Below, one piece after another: positions 5,337-7,866 of a stretch of DNA of 7,866 bases (position 1 is its first letter; each line of letters starts with the position of its first letter). The notes below the pieces were generated by a model, which made no database searches, was not told where the DNA came from, and saw nothing but the letters and a program-made list of their open reading frames with translations. This DNA is from Chloroflexota bacterium (lineage in GTDB: Bacteria; Chloroflexota; Dehalococcoidia; Lucifugimonadales; Australimonadaceae), in assembly GCA_028875085.1 (NCBI GenBank), contig JAPPFU010000108.1, positions 1-7,866 on the forward strand, read 5' to 3'. A program made the translations under genes and the position numbers.

Positions 5337-6740
5337 TTATGCCCCGCGCGCCGCACGTCCGCCGCGCGCAAACAGCCATATCGCCGCGTTGACCACCACG
5401 AACCCCGCCACCATCACCAGCAGCGAACTGCGATACGCCTCCGTGTTGGCCGCGCCGCCGCTCAGGAAGAAGGCGAGCAGCACCGCCACGAACGAAGAGC
5501 CGATAGCGTTGCTCCCGTGCGCCGTCAGTAGCTGCACGCCGGGTGCAAGGCTCATCCGCTCGGGCGGCACCGCGTCGTAGATAACCTTCAGGTTGGGCGG
5601 CCTGAAGACGCCGAGCGACGCGCCGATGAGGCCCAGCGACAACGCCACCAGCACCGGCGCGGGCGCCGCGCCGAGCGACATCAGCGCGATCGTGCCCCCC
5701 GCCATCAGCGCCTGCGCGCCGAGGATGAACACCCGCGCGCCCCTCCTGTCCGCCAACGTTCCGACCACCGGCCCGAACACCGGCTGCCCCGCGTTCAAGG
5801 CGATCTGGATGCTCCCCGCGAGCGAGCCGCTCCAGCCCAGACCCTGGATGAGATAGAAGGGCAGAAGGAAGGCGTGGGCGGAGCGCATCATCGTCATCGT
5901 GAACAACTGGCCCACGGCGGCGGAGAACCCCCGCTGCGCGAACAGGTCGAGCGGCGCCAGCGGACTCGGCGCTCGGCGCTCCGCGTAGACGAATACCGCC
6001 GCGAGCGGCACGGCGGCGCCCACGAGCGCCCATCCCAGCGGGTCGGTCAGCGAGCCGCCCAGGCGCTGCACGCCCATGGTGAGGCACACCAGCAGCGCCC
6101 CGAGCAGCAGCATCCCCGCGTAGTCCATCCGCTTGAGCGCGCTCGGCAGCGGGCTCAACGCCTCCGACTCGCGCGAGAAGAGCGCCACGCCCGCGAACAG
6201 CGCCGCGTACATGCACCCCGTCAGCAGGAACAGGTATTGCCACCCCGCCGTGTCCGCCGCGATGCCCGCCACGAGCGTGCTCAGAATCATTCCGAACCCC
6301 AGGCCGAGCATGATGAGGCCGATGGCGCGCCCGCGCCGCTGCCGGGGGTAGGCGCCGATGGTGATGGGGTTCAGGTTGGGGACGATCATCGCGTTGCCCG
6401 CCCCGCCCGCAAGCCGCACGAGCACGAACAACCAGAAGGGAGGCGCGAGGAAGATGGCGAACTGCGAGAGCATGTCGATCGCCGTGCCGATCAGCACCAG
6501 TTTCTTGCGCCCTGCCGTGTTGCCCAGGTACGCCGCGGGCAGCGTGAAGACGGCGGTGGCGAGGAAGTAGACGACGACCGCCCACGCCACCGCGGCGGTC
6601 GAGATGGCGTAGTCGTCCTGGATGAAGGGCAGCAGCACCACCGCGCCGCTGATGTGAAAGGGGCCTGCGATGTCGAAGAGCCATTGCAGCCCCATCTGGC
6701 GGACGCGCTGCCCTCTCGATGCCGTCGGCGCTTGGGCCAT
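5337..6740 (-). CDS. MFS transporter, DHA2-like (EmrB/QacA type)
   Basis: This 467-residue polytopic membrane protein has about 12-14 hydrophobic segments, with major ones near 50-72, 80-99, 139-162, 167-188, 206-224, 236-252, 337-357, 361-380 and 438-457. The MFS loop motif appears in the N-terminal half as YLGNTAGRKKLVLIG (71-85) and again in the second half as GTLADRRGARVFIL (327-340). GAGNAMIVPN (113-122) and FLLPFYLIQGLGWSG (291-305) resemble the drug:H+ antiporter-2 group. Such proteins usually export small organic compounds using the proton gradient. Only 6 nt separate its ATG from the stop of the upstream hydrolase, so the two are almost certainly cotranscribed and it may move that enzyme's substrate or product. 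Its TAA overlaps a possible upstream start of the metallopeptidase gene. Length is a little short for a 14-helix member. The family is secure; direction and cargo are unknown. Confidence 0.92.
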   Translation of the reverse strand: MAQAPTASRGQRVRQMGLQWLFDIAGPFHISGAVVLLPFIQDDYAISTAAVAWAVVVYFLATAVFTLPAAYLGNTAGRKKLVLIGTAIDMLSQFAIFLAPPFWLFVLVRLAGGAGNAMIVPNLNPITIGAYPRQRRGRAIGLIMLGLGFGMILSTLVAGIAADTAGWQYLFLLTGCMYAALFAGVALFSRESEALSPLPSALKRMDYAGMLLLGALLVCLTMGVQRLGGSLTDPLGWALVGAAVPLAAVFVYAERRAPSPLAPLDLFAQRGFSAAVGQLFTMTMMRSAHAFLLPFYLIQGLGWSGSLAGSIQIALNAGQPVFGPVVGTLADRRGARVFILGAQALMAGGTIALMSLGAAPAPVLVALSLGLIGASLGVFRPPNLKVIYDAVPPERMSLAPGVQLLTAHGSNAIGSSFVAVLLAFFLSGGAANTEAYRSSLLVMVAGFVVVNAAIWLFARGGRAARGA

Positions 6741-6746
6741 CCGCCG

Positions 6747-7601
6747 CTAGCCGTCGAGCAGGAAGGGCAGGACGTGTTGCGCGTACTCCCTCGGATTCTC
6801 GAAAGGCGTCCAGTGCGCCGTATCGTTGAACACCACCAACCGCGCGTCCGGCAGCAGGCTCAGCAGCGTGATGCTCACCTCAAGCGGCACCATCTTGTCG
6901 TGCCGCCCGTGCACCATCATTGCCGGCGCGCGCACCCCCGGAACCTGCGGGCGGTAATCGTGCGGCACGCTCTTGGAGGCGTTCCGCGCCTCGACCAGGT
7001 CGGGACGCGACAGATAGCGTTCGCGCACGTAATCCACCAGTTCGTCCGTAACCAGCACCTGATCGTAGATGTGCCGCGACAGATACAACCGCACGTTCTC
7101 CCGCGTCGGATCGCGCCGCGCCAACTCTGTGAAGTAGCCTGCCTCGTCCGGGCGCGTCGCGAGCAGGTAGATATCCCCCCCGGTGGCGATGTGGCTGCCG
7201 CCGAGCACGAACCGCGACACGCGCTCGGGGTGGCGGATGGCCGCGCTCAGCGCCGACTGGCCGCCCTGCGAATTGCCCACCCACGGGCAGCGCTCGATGC
7301 CCAGCGCGTCCAACAACCGCGTCCCCACCCGCGCCTGCACTGCGTGGCTGCCGTCCTCGTACACCATCGGCCCCGTCTTCGTGAAGTTCGGCATGTCGTA
7401 CAGGATGCAGCGGAAGTGCTTGGCGAACTCGTCCACCACCTTGTGCCACGTGATCCACGCCGTCGTCCCCGGGCCGTGCGAATGGAGAAACAGCGCCGGC
7501 GGCCCCTCCCCCACGTCGTGATAGACCACCCGCATCCCGTCGATCTCGACGCTCCGCTCGGTCGCCTCCTCCGTCAATCCGCTGGGGGAAACAAAAGCCA
7601 A
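6747..7601 (-). CDS. Alpha/beta hydrolase, meta-cleavage-product (C-C bond) hydrolase type
   Basis: With a TTG start at 7601 the protein has 284 residues, normal for MhpC/BphD-like hydrolases. The oxyanion loop HSHGPG (40-45) followed by TTAW resembles the HGxGPGAxxW signature of enzymes that cleave C-C bonds in ring-fission products, although position 41 is Ser, not Gly. The triad is complete: Ser111 in VGNSQGG (108-114), Asp235 in HGRHDKMVP (231-239) and His263 in TAHWTPFENP (261-270). YDMPNFTKTG (68-77) is the equivalent of the DxPGFxxSD strand-loop in the same group. The start is set by AGGAGGAG at 7613-7606; an ATG at 7739 is in frame but would place its first 46 codons in palindromic repeats. 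The gene is followed after 6 nt by an MFS transporter. Inference: hydrolysis of an ester or diketone in aromatic or similar catabolism. No ring-cleavage dioxygenase is visible. Confidence 0.9.
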   Translation of the reverse strand: MAFVSPSGLTEEATERSVEIDGMRVVYHDVGEGPPALFLHSHGPGTTAWITWHKVVDEFAKHFRCILYDMPNFTKTGPMVYEDGSHAVQARVGTRLLDALGIERCPWVGNSQGGQSALSAAIRHPERVSRFVLGGSHIATGGDIYLLATRPDEAGYFTELARRDPTRENVRLYLSRHIYDQVLVTDELVDYVRERYLSRPDLVEARNASKSVPHDYRPQVPGVRAPAMMVHGRHDKMVPLEVSITLLSLLPDARLVVFNDTAHWTPFENPREYAQHVLPFLLDG

Positions 7602-7605
7602 CGCA

Positions 7606-7613
7606 CTCCTCCT
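7606..7613 (-). promoter_or_regulatory. Strong Shine-Dalgarno that selects a TTG start
   Basis: AGGAGGAG on the minus strand ends just before TGCG and TTG. From the first AGGAGG (7613-7608) to the TTG at 7601 is 6 nt. No ATG in this frame lies between 7736 and the conserved fold, and the next ATG (residue 23, MRVVYHD) would cut the first beta strand, so TTG is the best start. Confidence 0.7.
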
Positions 7614-7636
7614 GAACGCCCGCGCTCGCCCAAGCC

Positions 7637-7642
7637 AGTATA
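7637..7642 (-). promoter_or_regulatory. Candidate -10 element for the hydrolase-transporter operon
   Basis: TATACT on the minus strand matches the TATAAT consensus at five of six bases and stands out in GC-rich DNA. It would place the transcript start near 7630, about 29 nt before the TTG start. The region 17 bp upstream is GC-rich and has no -35 resemblance, so an activator or another sigma factor may be involved, or the match is chance. Confidence 0.35.
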
Positions 7643-7658
7643 GCCACCCGCCTCTTGA

Positions 7659-7716
7659 CGCGGGGAGCGCCGAGGGGCGGCAGCCCCTCGACTGGGGGTG
7701 TGGGGGCATCCCCCAT
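7659..7716 (+). repeat. GC-rich double-hairpin repeat family A, copy 1
   Basis: The unit starts CGCGGGGAGCGCCG, then forms hairpin CGAGGGGC (7671-7678), loop ggca, GCCCCTCG (7683-7690). A second stem follows, TGGGGG (7701-7706), loop cat, CCCCCA (7710-7715). A related copy starts 127 bp further on at 7786. The hairpins lie upstream of the hydrolase promoter region, outside any gene I can support. Confidence 0.65.
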
Positions 7717-7721
7717 CCGCT

Positions 7722-7784
7722 TCCGTCATTCCCGCGCAAAGCCTGCCCCGTGCTTGATACGGGGCGGGAATCTCGCCTCGATTT
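7722..7784 (+). repeat. Dispersed palindrome family B, copy 3 (long form)
   Basis: Outer arms ATTCCCGC (7728-7735) and GCGGGAAT (7764-7771) enclose a perfect 7-bp inner stem GCCCCGT (7745-7751) / ACGGGGC (7759-7765) with a 7-nt loop. The unit is the same length as the copy at 4075-4137 and differs at 8 of 63 positions. It is placed exactly between the two family-A copies. Confidence 0.78.
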
Positions 7785-7785
7785 C

Positions 7786-7847
7786 CGCGGGGAGCGCCGC
7801 GGGGCGGCTAGCCCCGCGGGGGGGGGCGTGGGGGTTTACCCCCCCAG
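7786..7847 (+). repeat. GC-rich double-hairpin repeat family A, copy 2
   Basis: The unit repeats the opening CGCGGGGAGCGCCG of copy 1, then forms CCGCGGGGC (7797-7805), loop ggcta, GCCCCGCGG (7811-7819), and a second stem TGGGGG (7829-7834) / CCCCCA (7841-7846). Compared with copy 1, one A-T pair in the first stem became C-G on both arms, so pairing is kept. A run of eight T (7853-7860) follows. Confidence 0.6.
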
Positions 7848-7866
7848 AGGTGTTTTTTTTGTTAAT

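Noticed and set aside
5338..6684. Upstream 449-codon extension of the metallopeptidase frame
   Set aside because: It runs through the MFS transporter in another frame and encodes nonsense-like Arg/Gly-rich sequence; the real start is at the lipoprotein signal.
5874..7643. Plus-strand open frame of 589 codons opposite the transporter and hydrolase
   Set aside because: It has Arg/His/Gln-rich, low-information content and crosses the gap between two genuine minus-strand genes; it is a GC-driven shadow.
7602..7739. ATG-started N-terminal extension of the intact hydrolase
   Set aside because: The extra 46 codons run back through repeat family A into family B and a candidate promoter; the strong Shine-Dalgarno points to the TTG at 7601.
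3031..7784. CRISPR array
   Set aside because: The repeats are palindromic, separated by kilobases and whole genes, and lack regular spacers.
7829..7860. Plus-strand intrinsic terminator (GC stem followed by eight T)
   Set aside because: The T-run begins 6 nt after the stem, the stem belongs to repeat family A, and there is no plus-strand gene upstream to terminate.

Overview
This is a GC-rich bacterial window in which every supported gene lies on the minus strand. High GC, a Thr-Pro-stalked lipoprotein, orphan acetamidase and alpha/beta-hydrolase genes and dispersed intergenic palindromes together suggest a Chloroflexota-like (SAR202/Dehalococcoidia-type) genome. That placement is inference; no rRNA or other marker gene is present.

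In transcription order, from high to low coordinates, the window opens with a block of GC-rich palindromic repeats (about 7659-7847). A three-gene run follows: an alpha/beta hydrolase of the C-C bond hydrolase type with an intact Ser-Asp-His triad (6747-7601, TTG start), a DHA2-like MFS transporter (5337-6740), and a lipoprotein with a long Thr/Pro stalk and an HExxH gluzincin domain (4177-5295). The peptidase domain is clearly less GC-rich than its neighbours. A dispersed palindrome (4075-4137) separates this run from a FmdA/AmdA-type acetamidase/formamidase gene (3067-3996), and a short form of the same palindrome (3031-3069) lies at the end of that gene.

Next is a tightly coupled set: a PstS-type phosphate-binding lipoprotein (1962-2903), a MIP channel with the NPARD signature of aquaglyceroporins (1105-1962), and the first part of an arsenate reductase gene (1013-1108). 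The stop and start codons overlap as TAATG and ATGA. An aquaglyceroporin followed by ArsC is the known aqpS-arsC arrangement, in which arsenate taken up through phosphate carriers is reduced and arsenite leaves through the channel. Here arsC keeps its start signals and the beginning of its phosphate-binding loop, then diverges and stops after 31 codons, so the reductase step is missing from this locus.

The last gene (65-952), probably with its own promoter, is a second alpha/beta hydrolase. Its fold motifs are recognisable, but the nucleophile, acid and histidine positions read Ala, Asn and Trp. It looks like a full-length pseudoenzyme related to the intact hydrolase at 6747-7601. Bases 1-52 hold nothing I can support.

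The points most worth a second look are the triad-less hydrolase, the truncated arsC in an otherwise intact operon, and two repeat families whose hairpin arms show compensatory base changes between copies.
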